From the NCBI RefSeq assembly GCF_028435365.1, contig NZ_JAGTJJ010000007.1:62001-126000 (forward strand): DNA of 64,000 bases, written 5' to 3'. This DNA is from Polyangium jinanense. Lineage in GTDB: Bacteria > Myxococcota > Polyangia > Polyangiales > Polyangiaceae. The translations under genes and the position numbers were made by a program. The notes below the pieces were generated by a model. It made no database searches. It was not told the DNA's origin and saw nothing but the letters and a program-made list of their open reading frames with translations. Below are positions 1 through 9,800 of the stretch, piece by piece. Position 1 is the stretch's first letter, and every line of letters starts with the position of its first letter.

Positions 1-1483
1 GCGGAAAAGGTCGGGTTATGCCGGTATCGTGGAGATCGAACGTTTGATCGGGCCGGGAAAGGAGCACCGTTTCATGGACCAAGCGACCATGAACGTCGTG
101 GAGCAGGACGTCGGCCAGGCCATCCTGATTGTAGTCGATGGTCGTCCCGAGCTCCGGCTGGATGAGCGAGGGATCCGACGGTCCTTCGGGATCCGCGACG
201 ATGTCCCATTCTTGAGAGAACGCGAGCGTCGGCTCGGCGAAGTATTGCGGAGACGTCGCGGCCCCGCCGTTCTTGGCGACGAGCCATTCCGTGATCGGAT
301 TCTGCGGCGTGCTCAGCGCCGCGTTCGTGTCTGGAATCACGAGCTCGTCGAGCCCGTCGCCATTCATGTCGAAGAGCATCGGGCTCGCCCGCCTGGACGT
401 GGGCGCCGCGATGTTCGTCTCGATCCTCTCGAATCCGGGCGCGTCACTCCTGTATTGAAAATGCGTGGGTGGCTTGCAAACCCCATCGCCACCGCACTCC
501 TCGACCTCCGTCAAGAGCGTCCGCCCGGTCGTCTCCGAGAGGGTGTAGCGGAGGCCATAACGGCGAACCAGCGTGTCGCCGCCGATCATTCGGATTTCGT
601 CGAGCCGGAGCGAGCTTTGCAGGGCCATGCCGCCCGAGAAATGCGTGCGCACGTCGACCGGGTCCTTCGTCCCATACGTGAGCACGACTGCGCGGGACGC
701 CGGTGCCCCTTCGAAGCTGGTATACCGAACCTCGTCCAGTGCGTATTCGGCGGTGTACCCGTCCGCCTCGGCGAAGCAATAACCATACGTCATCGCGTTG
801 CCGCGGCCGTCCTTGACCTTCGTCGCGAGCCACGCGCGGGGGACGCCGCCCTGTGCGAGTGGCTTGCCGCCGTCGCCCTTCCCGTATTCGATCACGAGCC
901 CGGTGGGCAGAAACGCCTCGAAGAAGAGCGCGCTCTCGGAGGCGCCTCCTTTCGGGAAATGCCCCACGACCTTGACACGCGTGTCCGGGAGCGTCCGATA
1001 CTCGACGGTCGCCGCTCCCTCGTCCACGGGGATGAGGCGATTTCCGTCGAGACAGAGCGCGTCGCGCGTGTCGTAACGGACGCCGCGGATCTCACCATCG
1101 ATCGCGAAGTTCCGCGGGCATCGCGTGATAGCGGAGGGCCCTCGCAACGAAAAGCCCATACCAAGGACGCCGTTCTCACCCCCGCTGTCGTACACGAGCG
1201 CCATTTCAGGCTCGACGCCCGCGCGGCCCGGTACGGTCTCCAGGGGGATCACGAGCGCCGCGTCGCCCGTGCTCGTGACGGAGAATGTGCTTGGAATTGT
1301 GCCGGCCGCGAGGATCTCGGGCTCGGACGCGGCCGTGGACGGAATCGAGAGGACCGGATGCTGGGGTCGGCATGCAATGGGACCCGGCGCAGAAGGAGGG
1401 ATGCTGCCATTCCCGCAGGTGCAGCCTTGCGCGATGACGAAAAGGACGAGCAGCCAGGACAGGTGCACGAAGACCCAGCGCAT
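1..1483 (-). CDS. SpvB/TcB-like lipoprotein, C-terminus beyond the window
   Basis: Reading the minus strand from ATG at 1483 gives an open frame to base 1 (494 codons) with no stop, so the gene is cut by the window edge. The N-terminus is a hydrophobic signal ending in Ala-Gln-Gly-Cys, a plausible though not ideal lipobox. Residues about 70-125 match the start of the SpvB/TcaC domain: an IPL-x-x-V-PGRAGVEP stretch, then YDSGGENGVLGMGFSL. Later there are two FG-GAP/VCBS-like calcium loops, MNGDGLDEL near residue 370 and YNQDGLADV near 460. SpvB-type N-domains form the beta-propeller part of Tc toxin B subunits and of RHS-like secreted proteins. The lipoprotein signal suggests surface display. 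Whether an RHS or toxic C-domain follows cannot be seen. No strong Shine-Dalgarno precedes the ATG. Other frames through here are shadows. Confidence 0.82.
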   Translation of the reverse strand, partial: MRWVFVHLSWLLVLFVIAQGCTCGNGSIPPSAPGPIACRPQHPVLSIPSTAASEPEILAAGTIPSTFSVTSTGDAALVIPLETVPGRAGVEPEMALVYDSGGENGVLGMGFSLRGPSAITRCPRNFAIDGEIRGVRYDTRDALCLDGNRLIPVDEGAATVEYRTLPDTRVKVVGHFPKGGASESALFFEAFLPTGLVIEYGKGDGGKPLAQGGVPRAWLATKVKDGRGNAMTYGYCFAEADGYTAEYALDEVRYTSFEGAPASRAVVLTYGTKDPVDVRTHFSGGMALQSSLRLDEIRMIGGDTLVRRYGLRYTLSETTGRTLLTEVEECGGDGVCKPPTHFQYRSDAPGFERIETNIAAPTSRRASPMLFDMNGDGLDELVIPDTNAALSTPQNPITEWLVAKNGGAATSPQYFAEPTLAFSQEWDIVADPEGPSDPSLIQPELGTTIDYNQDGLADVLLHDVHGRLVHETVLLSRPDQTFDLHDTGITRPFP

Positions 1484-1620
1484 GACAGCCAGTCCACATG
1501 TGGCTGGTCATCCCGTCAAGGCCAACATGGGGCCAGCGATGACATGGATGGTCCGGTCGGCGAGTTTTCGGGTGGCCGCCGCGCGGGCCGCGCTGGTGCC
1601 GTGCGTGCGTCCTGCGGCTT

Positions 1621-1647
1621 TGCAAAGGACGCATCGCGGCCTTTGCA
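1621..1647. repeat. Palindrome with 12-bp arms and an ATC loop
   Basis: Arms TGCAAAGGACGC and GCGGCCTTTGCA pair with a single mismatch around the three-base loop ATC. The central CGC-ATC-GCG block matches the centres of the palindromes at 36942-36972 and 37057-37087, while the outer arm sequence is quite different. This looks like a dispersed palindromic (REP-like) element, or an RNA hairpin whose pairing rather than sequence is kept. Confidence 0.6.
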
Positions 1648-1655
1648 TCACGGGT

Positions 1656-1721
1656 CCAGCGCTTGCGCTGGCGCGGGCCTTTGGGCGCGTAGCCCCCGCC
1701 GGGTCCGGGGCAGCGCCCCGG
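1656..1721. repeat. GC-rich hairpin pair, also found at 36.9-37.2 kb
   Basis: CCAGCGC-TT-GCGCTGG (1656-1671) is the exact reverse complement of the hairpin at 36918-36933. CCGGGGC-AGC-GCCCCGG (1705-1721) resembles the CCGGGGT-GAA-ACCCCGG hairpin at 37146-37162. The same elements therefore recur in two unrelated intergenic regions 35 kb apart, as expected of a dispersed genomic repeat family rather than gene-specific terminators. Confidence 0.55.
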
Positions 1722-1822
1722 CGCTACGGCTGCCCGATGAGACCAATGCTCAGACGGTGTGGAGAGGGAGGGTTGGGGTGGGTGAGGTCCGGAAGTCGAG
1801 CGGATGCCTGTGGAACACCCGC

Positions 1823-4800
1823 TCAGGCGGCCGGTTTGGCGGGGCGCGGCCGGCTCGCGTCCCCGCCGAGGACGCAAAGCGAGACGCCCGCGGAGAGCCG
1901 CCAGCCCTGGGGCGTGGTCTCCACGACCTCGCGCCCGGGCAAGAGCTCCTGCAGGGCGCGTCGCAGGCGTGTGATGGCCACGTAAATGGTGTTGCGATGG
2001 CGCAGGGGATGGTACTCGCGGCCCCCCCAGACCTCGTAGAAGAGGCGCTCGGCGCTGTAGACGCCGTCGTTGGGTGCGAGATGCGCCAGGAGCGCGCAGA
2101 GGATCGGCCGGCCAGTCACCTGATCCTCGCGTCCTGGTGCGCGGATCACGGTGCGCCGTAGGTCGACGACCAGATCATGGTGGCCGAGGGCCCGGTTTGC
2201 GCCCTCGGGGGCCGCGGGGCTGTGGGGAGCCGCCACGACCTCGGCCGGCGGCAGCAGCCCGAGCGCCCGCAAGAGCGCGGCGATCCCCGGGGGACACGGC
2301 TCCGCGTCCGCCGGGAGCGACCGCGCCGCGGCCGTCCACGAGAGGAGGCGCCCCTCCAGGCTCTCTGCAGGGCGATGCCCCGTCCTCGTCGCGTCCATGC
2401 GCCGCAGCGCCGCCGAGAGCTCCGCCCGCGCCCGCCGCTCGTCGCCGCGCCGCCGATACAGCGCCACCGCCACGAGCGGCGCCCACGGGAGCGCATGCCC
2501 GTGCCGCTCGCTGAGCGCCTGGGCGAGCCCGAGGTGCTCCTCCGCCTCGCCAAGCAGCGCCGCGGCCGCTTCGCCCTCGGCCCGAACCCCGAGCGCCAGA
2601 AGCGCCGCCGCCCTCACGAGCGCCGCCTGGGCCTGCGGCTGCCTGCGCCCGCGCGCCTCGTAGTAGACCTGCGCCCGCTCGGCCCGCTCGTCGGCGCCGG
2701 CTGCGTTGCCGCAGAGCAGCAGCACCTCCGCGGCTGTCAGATCGACCTCGCGCCCCGCCTCGGCACCCTGTTGCCGCGAAAGGCTCGCCGCCCGGTCGAG
2801 GGCCGAGAGCGCCGCCTCCGACTCTCCGCGCAGGGCGTGGAGCTGGGCCCGCAGCGCTTCCGCCTGCGCCTGCACCAAGGCCGGTGCCTCCGGCGGCATG
2901 ACCAGCAGGGCCTCCGCCTCCTTCCATCGAAGCGCCCCGAGGTGCACCCGCGCCTTGAGCACCGCGCAGTGCGGCGCGAGGCTCGCGAGCCCCCCGTCCG
3001 CCACCATCTGCGCCGCGCGACACGCTGCCGCATGCGCCCCCTCCAGGTCACCCAGCCCGAGCAGCGTGAGCCCCAGGCAATGGCTGGCCACGGCCGCCGG
3101 CAGGAGGTCGCCGTGCGAGAGCAAGTAGCGGTGCGCCTCGTCCAGCGCGGCGCGCGCCTCGAGCAGCTCGCCACGCGCGTGGTGCACGAGGCCGCGGAAG
3201 AGCGCCGACGCCGGGGCCGGCAGCGCCGACGTCGCCGACTCGTGCAATTGCAAGCGCTTGAGCAGCGCCGCCGCGGCATCCACCTCGTCACAGGCACAGC
3301 GGGCGAACAGCTCCAGCATGGTGAGCTGGGCGCGCTCGTGCTCTGCCCCCTTCCCGCTCGCCGTGCCCCCCGCGGCCTCGGCCGCCGTGCTCGCGCCCTC
3401 TTCGAACCGCCCTTCGGTCAAGAAAGAAAGCGCCCACACCCATCCGATGCGCGCCTGGTCTTCCGGCGCCAGCGCGCCGTGTTCCGCGAGCGCCGCGCCG
3501 AGCCTGCCCCGCGCCGCCGCCCCCTCGCCGCGCAGGGCCTGCACGCACGCCCGCTGCAGCGCGACGCCGAGTTTTTCGCGCGGGTCCTTTGCCGCCCCGA
3601 GCGCCTCGTCGAGCAGCGCCGCAGCGCGGTCGAGCGCCCCGGTACGCCGCGCGATCGCCGCCGAGAGCCGAAGGTAGCGGGCCGCATGCGGGGGCCGCCG
3701 CCCCTCGGCGCCGAGCTCATCGAGCAGAGCGCGCGCCTCGGCCACGCGGGCGTGGCGCAGCAGGATCGTCGCCGTGTGCAACACCACGGCCTGCCGCTGC
3801 TCCGGCAGGGCCTTCTGCAGCACCGACAGCATCGGCAGCGCGAGATGATCGAGCGCGGCGCGGGCCATCGGGCGGGCATGGCGATCGAGCGCCTCCCAGG
3901 CCCGGGTGGGCTCGCCCGCGTCGAGAAGGAGCTGCGCCGCCTCCACCACGTCCAGCGAGACGTCCGCGGCCCGATCCGCTGGGGCTGCATCGGCCCGCCT
4001 CAAGAGGAGCTGCGCCGCGTCGCGCCTCGCCTCCGCGATCTCCTCCGGCGCCGCTGCGCGTCGCAGCGCCTCGCGGATGAGGTCGTGCACCATGATGACG
4101 CCGCGATCGACGTCGATGAGGAAGCGCCGCGACAGCTCCCACAGCGCCTCCTCGCCCGGCAGATCCGCGGGCGAGAGCCGCCCGCGCACGTGGCGCGCCA
4201 AAAGCAGCGTGCGTCGTAGCGCCGGGGACAGCTCCCGCAGGGCGGCGGCCAGCGAGTCGCCGTCGCGGCGCGGGGCGTAGCGCAGGTCCGACAGCTCGCG
4301 CCGCACATAAAAGGGGCTGCCCCCGGAACGCGCGAGCACCTCGGCCGGATCGGGCGAGCTGAGACCGAGGACGTGGCTGAGGTTCGCCACCAGGGTCTCG
4401 GTGGCCTCGCGGCTGAGCGGCGGCAGTCGGCATATCACCGGCGGCGGGGTGCCTTCGGGCAGCAGGAGCTCCAGACGGGAAGCGACGAAGAGCCGGCTGC
4501 GGGAGACGTGCCGGGCCAGGTAGCCGAGCACCTCGGCCGTGGCCTCGGCGTCGAGGTGGTGGACGTCGTCGATGAAGACCAGCGCGGGGCGGGCGGACAG
4601 GGCCCGCGCCACGGCGGAGAGGTCGTCGGCGAGGCTCTCGTGGGGCTCGGAGGCGGCCACGGAGAGGCGTAGCCGCAGCACGGAGAGCAGGTGCTCCCAG
4701 CGCAGACCTGCGCGTGCGGCGAGCGCGATCGTCGAGGCGCGGCGCAGGGCGGGCAGGGAGCGCGCCTCCTCGACGATCTTGTAAACGAACTCGCTCTTGC

Positions 4801-4948
4801 CGATGCCGGCGACGCCGTAGACGAGGAACAACGGCTCGCGCGGGAGCAGGGCGCGCACGCGCGACAGCTCCGCCTCCCGCCCCACGAAATCGGTCACCGC
4901 GCGTGGGAAGGGAAGTGCGTCATAACGCGACGTCTCCGCCGTGCGCAT
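1823..4948 (-). CDS. STAND-type ATPase regulator with C-terminal winged helix
   Basis: The 1041-residue protein opens with an AAA/NACHT-like ATPase: Walker A GVAGIGKS at residues 45-52 after a VGREAEL lead-in, and Walker B LVFIDDVHHLD near 123. A very long Ala/Leu/Arg-rich helical region follows (about 300-900) with TPR-like repeats. The last ~110 residues resemble an OmpR/SARP-type winged helix, with an NTIYVAITRLRRAL recognition-helix region and a following beta-wing ending in GWRLS. This is a MalT/AfsR-like layout but with the DNA-binding domain at the C-terminus. Such proteins are ATP-dependent switches that activate transcription on binding an inducer. The target is unknown. It lies 7 kb from the NRPS operon on the opposite strand, so it may or may not control it. 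ATG 4948 is the first good start after an in-frame stop. Confidence 0.8.
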   Translation of the reverse strand: MRTAETSRYDALPFPRAVTDFVGREAELSRVRALLPREPLFLVYGVAGIGKSEFVYKIVEEARSLPALRRASTIALAARAGLRWEHLLSVLRLRLSVAASEPHESLADDLSAVARALSARPALVFIDDVHHLDAEATAEVLGYLARHVSRSRLFVASRLELLLPEGTPPPVICRLPPLSREATETLVANLSHVLGLSSPDPAEVLARSGGSPFYVRRELSDLRYAPRRDGDSLAAALRELSPALRRTLLLARHVRGRLSPADLPGEEALWELSRRFLIDVDRGVIMVHDLIREALRRAAAPEEIAEARRDAAQLLLRRADAAPADRAADVSLDVVEAAQLLLDAGEPTRAWEALDRHARPMARAALDHLALPMLSVLQKALPEQRQAVVLHTATILLRHARVAEARALLDELGAEGRRPPHAARYLRLSAAIARRTGALDRAAALLDEALGAAKDPREKLGVALQRACVQALRGEGAAARGRLGAALAEHGALAPEDQARIGWVWALSFLTEGRFEEGASTAAEAAGGTASGKGAEHERAQLTMLELFARCACDEVDAAAALLKRLQLHESATSALPAPASALFRGLVHHARGELLEARAALDEAHRYLLSHGDLLPAAVASHCLGLTLLGLGDLEGAHAAACRAAQMVADGGLASLAPHCAVLKARVHLGALRWKEAEALLVMPPEAPALVQAQAEALRAQLHALRGESEAALSALDRAASLSRQQGAEAGREVDLTAAEVLLLCGNAAGADERAERAQVYYEARGRRQPQAQAALVRAAALLALGVRAEGEAAAALLGEAEEHLGLAQALSERHGHALPWAPLVAVALYRRRGDERRARAELSAALRRMDATRTGHRPAESLEGRLLSWTAAARSLPADAEPCPPGIAALLRALGLLPPAEVVAAPHSPAAPEGANRALGHHDLVVDLRRTVIRAPGREDQVTGRPILCALLAHLAPNDGVYSAERLFYEVWGGREYHPLRHRNTIYVAITRLRRALQELLPGREVVETTPQGWRLSAGVSLCVLGGDASRPRPAKPAA

Positions 4949-5099
4949 GTCTCATGAATTGTGAACCAGAAGAGTGTGCCGTTCGTCAAGGCCATTCCCG
5001 AGCCCGCGCAGGCGCAGCCGCCATTTTCCTACCTGTTTGACGCGCATTGCCGCGGTGCGTCTCTGCCGCTTCGCCGGGTACCTCGCGCGGAGCCAGCGT

Positions 5100-6791
5100 T
5101 CAGAAATCGATCATCGCCGCGTCGAGCACGTCGTTTTTGGGGTCGGTCGCCACTGTGCCCGAGGGCTTCGGCGCGGTTCCGTCCTTCACCCAGGCCACGA
5201 GTGCGTCGAAGGCCCGCTCCACGTAGGGCTGCATGGGCGTGAACAGGTCGGCGGCGCCCTCCTCGCCGGGGGTCCCGTCGAAGTCGAAATCGATCGCCCC
5301 GTCCGAGTGAAGGTCCACGTGCCCCCCGTATGCGATCACGTAGAGGCGGTGCATCTCGGGCGAGCCATATTTTTCGACCGCGGCCTTGTAGGCCACGCCG
5401 TGCGCGTCGAGCCCAAGGAGCGCATCCGCGTCGCCGTGCAGGCTGATGAGCGGCACGGAGAACTCGCCCGTGTTCGCGTTCGCGAGCGCATACCCGACGC
5501 TCTCCTCCGTCCAGCCGCCGTCCGGGGCCTGCGGGATCCACGTGTAGAACGGCGGCGGATCCACGGCGTTCGGCTGGAAGGTGCTGTAGGCGCTGCTCGC
5601 GGCGAGGTCGTGGCCGAAGAGCTCCGCCCGGTAATAGTATGCGGTGAAATTGAAGTACCCGATCCCCTTGAACGAGGGCACCTGGGCCTTGAGCGCGTCG
5701 AAGAGCGTGTTGTACGCGCCCCAGATCGGAGCCGAGGCCGGCGTGAAGCCCGCGGCCGTCATCTCTGCGTGCGCGGCCGAGAACGGCGGGCTCTCCAGGT
5801 ACGCCTGCGGAGTCGTCAGCGTCGCCGGATCGTAGGCCCAGCGCATCACGAGCGCCGCGCGTTCGTTCGTACTGACGAGGTGGTTTGCCTTGGCGTACTC
5901 CGCGGGCGTCACTTTGCCATTCCCGTCGGTGTCGAGCACCCGCGCGTCGGGCCAGTAGGCGCCTGACCAGTCGACCCCGCCATCGAAAAGGCGCGCCTCG
6001 CCCGCCTTCACGCGCGCCGCATCGATCTCGAGCGCGCGCCGCACCTGGTAGCCGCCGTTCGAGAGCCCGGCCGCGAAGATCCGCGCTGGCTTCTTGCAAG
6101 CGACCTTTTCGAGTCGGCCCGAGGCCCACGACGCCATGTCGAGCATCATCGCGCCCCAATGCCGCGTCGGGTGCGTCTTCGAGAGGAGCGTCGCATTGCC
6201 ATCGGCCCCGCCGTTCGTCTGGCCCTTGTTGCCCGACACGTACGCGTAGCCGCGCCGGAGGATCCACGGCGCGATCGTCCCGTCGCTCGCGAATTCATTG
6301 CGCGTCCCGGGCGTGCCCGCCACGACGAGCTCGCCGTTCCAGTTCGTGGGAACCTTGAGCACGATCTCCTGGCGCCGCTCGCCGTCGCTCCCGGCCACGA
6401 CGAGCGTGCCCGTGATCTCGAGCCCGGCGATGTCGTCCTTCGGCAGTAGCTTTTGCGAGTGGAGGACGGTCGATTGGACCTTCTTGACCTTCGCCTGCTC
6501 CTCGGGGGACAACGCGTCGAACTCGGGCGTCCCGGCCTTGAGCGTCCAGTAGGTGATGTGCGCGAGGCCTCCGTCGCCGCCGCCCGCGTACTCTTTGCGG
6601 GTCGCCCCCTCGAGCCCCTCCTCGAGCCCCGCGAGGCCCGTCGCTGGCGTACAGGTCGGACCCGCGTCGCATTCGGCGCCCTGGCAGGTCGGGTTGGGGT
6701 TCGTGTTCTGCGGTGGATCGTTGCTGCAACCGGCGACAAGCAGCGCGAGCGATGCGAGGAAGAGTGGGGTGCGAAGAGCGATGGTTTTCAT
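5100..6791 (-). CDS. Alpha/beta-hydrolase lipoprotein, oligomer-hydrolase/tannase-like
   Basis: I place the start at ATG 6791 because it opens a clean lipoprotein signal (MKTIALRTPLFLASLALLVA-GC). An upstream in-frame extension is Arg-rich and unlikely. The 563-residue product has a Cys/Pro/Asn-rich linker after the lipid-anchored Cys, then an alpha/beta-hydrolase core. The nucleophile elbow is GLSNG near residue 240, preceded by a GNKGQTNGG motif. A possible acid Asp lies in HGDADALLG and the catalytic His in GGHVDLHSD near the C-terminus. The overall look is that of extracellular 3-hydroxybutyrate-oligomer hydrolases or tannase/feruloyl-esterase-like enzymes. The substrate is not determined; ester hydrolysis in the periplasm or on the cell surface is the safe call. 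It follows the kinase gene by 85 bases on the same strand. Confidence 0.72.
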   Translation of the reverse strand: MKTIALRTPLFLASLALLVAGCSNDPPQNTNPNPTCQGAECDAGPTCTPATGLAGLEEGLEGATRKEYAGGGDGGLAHITYWTLKAGTPEFDALSPEEQAKVKKVQSTVLHSQKLLPKDDIAGLEITGTLVVAGSDGERRQEIVLKVPTNWNGELVVAGTPGTRNEFASDGTIAPWILRRGYAYVSGNKGQTNGGADGNATLLSKTHPTRHWGAMMLDMASWASGRLEKVACKKPARIFAAGLSNGGYQVRRALEIDAARVKAGEARLFDGGVDWSGAYWPDARVLDTDGNGKVTPAEYAKANHLVSTNERAALVMRWAYDPATLTTPQAYLESPPFSAAHAEMTAAGFTPASAPIWGAYNTLFDALKAQVPSFKGIGYFNFTAYYYRAELFGHDLAASSAYSTFQPNAVDPPPFYTWIPQAPDGGWTEESVGYALANANTGEFSVPLISLHGDADALLGLDAHGVAYKAAVEKYGSPEMHRLYVIAYGGHVDLHSDGAIDFDFDGTPGEEGAADLFTPMQPYVERAFDALVAWVKDGTAPKPSGTVATDPKNDVLDAAMIDF

Positions 6792-6876
6792 GGGGGCGGC
6801 GCGAGCGTAACAAGGCGCGCTGCACGTGAGAACTCCCCACGGCTGCTGGGTGGCTATCTCTCGAAGCAGTCGCCCC

Positions 6877-9800
6877 TCACCGCAACGTCTGCGCCTCCCC
6901 GAGCGCTTTCCCATGTGCACGTTCGATCAGCGGATTCGCCCGAACGGCTGCCTCGAAGGCCTCGACCGCCGACCTCGCCGCTTCCCTCCTGCCGGACGCC
7001 TCCTTCGTCGCCCTCGCCCGCGCGAGCAAGAGGCGCCCGCGGGAGGCCAGGGCGCGCGCATCTCGGGGGTTTTTGGCGAGCGCCCGATCGACCATCACGA
7101 GGCCTGCGCGGACATCCTCCCCCGGATCCTTCTTTTGCGAGACATGCCACTCGGCCGCGAGTGCATACGATTCCGCTACCACCGCGAGAGGCGCCGGATC
7201 CACGAGCTTGTCGGTCATCCACGTTTTCAGCGGGGCCCGGACCGCCTCGAACGTGGCGTTCGTCGCCTTCCCTTGGGATACCGCATGCCGCGCCGCCACG
7301 AGCTCCACGTGCGCGGCCCCCACGGCGATCTCGAGCTTGTGGGGAGAGCGCACGGTCGCCTCGCGCAATGCAGCCCTCGCCCTGGCGACGGGCTCCTTCG
7401 GATCAGCGCCCTCACCGAGTTGCTCCTCGGCCCTCAGCGTCGCGACGAGCCCGGTCATTGCGGCCAGCGTCACGCTATCCGGTGCCTCCTCGCGCAAGAT
7501 GCGAAGCTCCTCGTCCGCTCTTTCGAGCGTCTCACGCAGAGGACCACCGGTCGCGAGGGCATGGCGGGTCATGGCGAGGAAAGCGCGCGCCCGCAGCTCC
7601 GTGAGCCCGCCGTACGCCGGGTTTCGCGCCTTGGCCGTGGAAAGGGCGCCGAGCGACGCTTCGAGCCATTTCATCGGCGACTGGCCTCGATCGAGCTCTT
7701 GCTCTGCGCGCTCCAGGTAAATCTGCGCGCGCTTGTCGTGCGCCATGACGTCGCGCGGGCGCACCGCGAGCACCGCGTCGAGGGCACGCTCGGCGCTCTC
7801 GATCCTCGGTGCGACGTCGATCCCGCGTCTGCGCTCATCCATGGCGCGCAGGTGGTACACGTACGCCGCCGAGTCGTGCAGCGTCGGATCGTGCTCGAAG
7901 ATGCCCCGCGCCTCGTCGTAAAGGCGGTCGGCGCGATCGAGCGCCGAGGTGGCGTCCTCTCCCCGGTCGAGCAGCACGATGGCTCGCGCCCGCAATGCGG
8001 TGCCGAGCGCGCCGTACGCGATGAGGCCCTTGGCGGACAGGTGCATTGCATCCTCGGCGATGCGAATCGCCTCGTCGGCAATGGATGGCAAATCGCCGGG
8101 CGGAGCGTCGGAACGCGCCGCGCCAAACGCGTAAAGCGAATACAATGCGGCACGCGCGGCATGGGCTCGGCTGCTCGATGGGTCCACGAGAACGAGCCGA
8201 TCGCACGCCGCGCGGCCCGCCTCGAAAAAGGGGCGTGTCGAGGCTTCCTTGCCGAACGCCGCGTACATGAGACGTGTCCGCGCCCCGCACACGGCCTGGA
8301 GGACGCGCGGGTCGCTGCGGGCGATGTTCTCCGCCGCGGCGTAGGCCTCGAGCGCGGCGTTCATTCCCGCGTGCATCTTCTCCCACCAATCGTGCTCCCC
8401 GCTCGACCAGTGCCGCGAAGCGATTTCGACGAGCGCGTCCGCCTCGAGCTGCTTGGCCTCGTAGAGCAAGGGGGCGCGCAAGAAGGCCTCGCGGGCCTTC
8501 TCGACAGCCTCTTCGTGGCGCCCCTCGTGATACGCCACGAGTGCCGCGGCATACGCGGGATGCTGGATGCGCGCCGGCTCGGCCGCGCGCAGACGCGCGA
8601 GCGCGGGCGTGTAGTAGCGTGCTTTGAGCCCCTCGGCCTCGGCATTCTTTTGCTCCTCCGCGACGAACGATTCGGAGCGAAGCCGAAAGTATGTCCCGAG
8701 CTGCGCAAGCGCGAGGGCATACCCGAGCTCGGGCGATGCATATCCAGCCGCCTCGGCCTGCTCGAGGTGCATGCACGCCTGCTCCTCCTCGCCGAGCGCG
8801 AGGTATGCCTTGCCGAGCGCGTATTGCACCGTCCCTTCGGAAGCGGCGCCAACCTTGGCGACGTGGTGCTCGAGGGACCTGATTCGCTCGCGCACCACGG
8901 CCCGCTCCCGCTCGATGTCGTGCGGCGGCATCTGGTAGGCCGTGCGCATGAAAAGCTCCATGTCCGTGAGGAGCCGCCCAATGTCCTGCGCGAGCTCCGC
9001 CTGCGCCGCGGCCTCGCCCTGCTCACGCACGTGCACGCCGCCCGATCCGAGCACCAAAAAGCCGAGCGCCAGGGCACTCGCGCGCGCGTGCTTCCGGGCC
9101 TTGCGGCGCAGCGCGGCCCCGAGCCCCGCGCGCCTCGCCTCCGGCACCTCGCCATTGAGGAACCGCGCGAGATCCTTGGCGAGCGCTCCGGCCGAGGCAT
9201 ACCTCCGCGCCGGATTGCGCTCGAGGCATTTCATGACGATCGCCTCGAGCTCACGTGACACGCCCTTCGCCACGTCTCTCAGGGTAGGGGGGTCCTCGTG
9301 GGACAGACGCGCGAGAATCCGGAACGGATGATCATCGACGTAAGGCGGCCTGCCCGCGATCGCGTCGTACAGCGTCGCCCCGAGACCATAGACGTCCACG
9401 CGCGGATCGACGACGCGCGACGATCCGCAAGCGGCCACCTCGGGAGCCATATATGCAGGTGTACCGAGGCTCGGAGACAACGTGTGCTCCGAGCCTCGTT
9501 CGACCTCGCGCGCGAGGCCGAAGTCCACGACGTAGGGCCGGAACGAGCCGTCCTCGCGCGCCTCGACGAGGATGTTGCCGGGCTTGAGATCGCGGTGCAC
9601 GAGCCCACGCGCGTGCGCGGCTTGCACCGCGTTCGCGACCTTCTGCACGAGCTCGATGAGCTGGCGGAGGCTCATGTGGCGCCGAACGCTGGCGAGCGGC
9701 TCGCCATTGACGAGCTGCATCACGATGAACGGCTCGCCCTCGGCTTCGCCGACCTCGTACACGCGACAGATGTGATCATGCTCGACACGGGCCTGCGCCT

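Larger units (their letters stand above)
1484..1822. other. Intergenic region with GC-rich hairpins
   Basis: No convincing gene lies here. Next to the SpvB-like start is an imperfect inverted repeat centred on CACATGTG (about 1488-1508), a possible operator. Further on lie the palindrome at 1621-1647 and two smaller hairpins (1656-1671 and 1705-1721). The rest is GC-rich and featureless. It separates the stop of the STAND regulator (1823) from the start of the SpvB-like gene, both on the minus strand, so it must hold the promoter of the latter. I cannot point to a specific -35/-10 pair. Confidence 0.5.

Noticed and set aside
29..2161. Long plus-strand open frame opposite the SpvB-like gene and the end of the STAND gene
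   Set aside because: It is Arg/Pro-rich with no domain, and runs antisense to frames with clear domains; a high-GC shadow.
2177..4219. 680-codon plus-strand open frame
   Set aside because: Antisense to the STAND regulator, composition dominated by Arg/Gln/Pro, no ribosome site.
6826..9258. 810-codon plus-strand open frame
   Set aside because: Antisense to the kinase/TPR gene; no recognisable domain.
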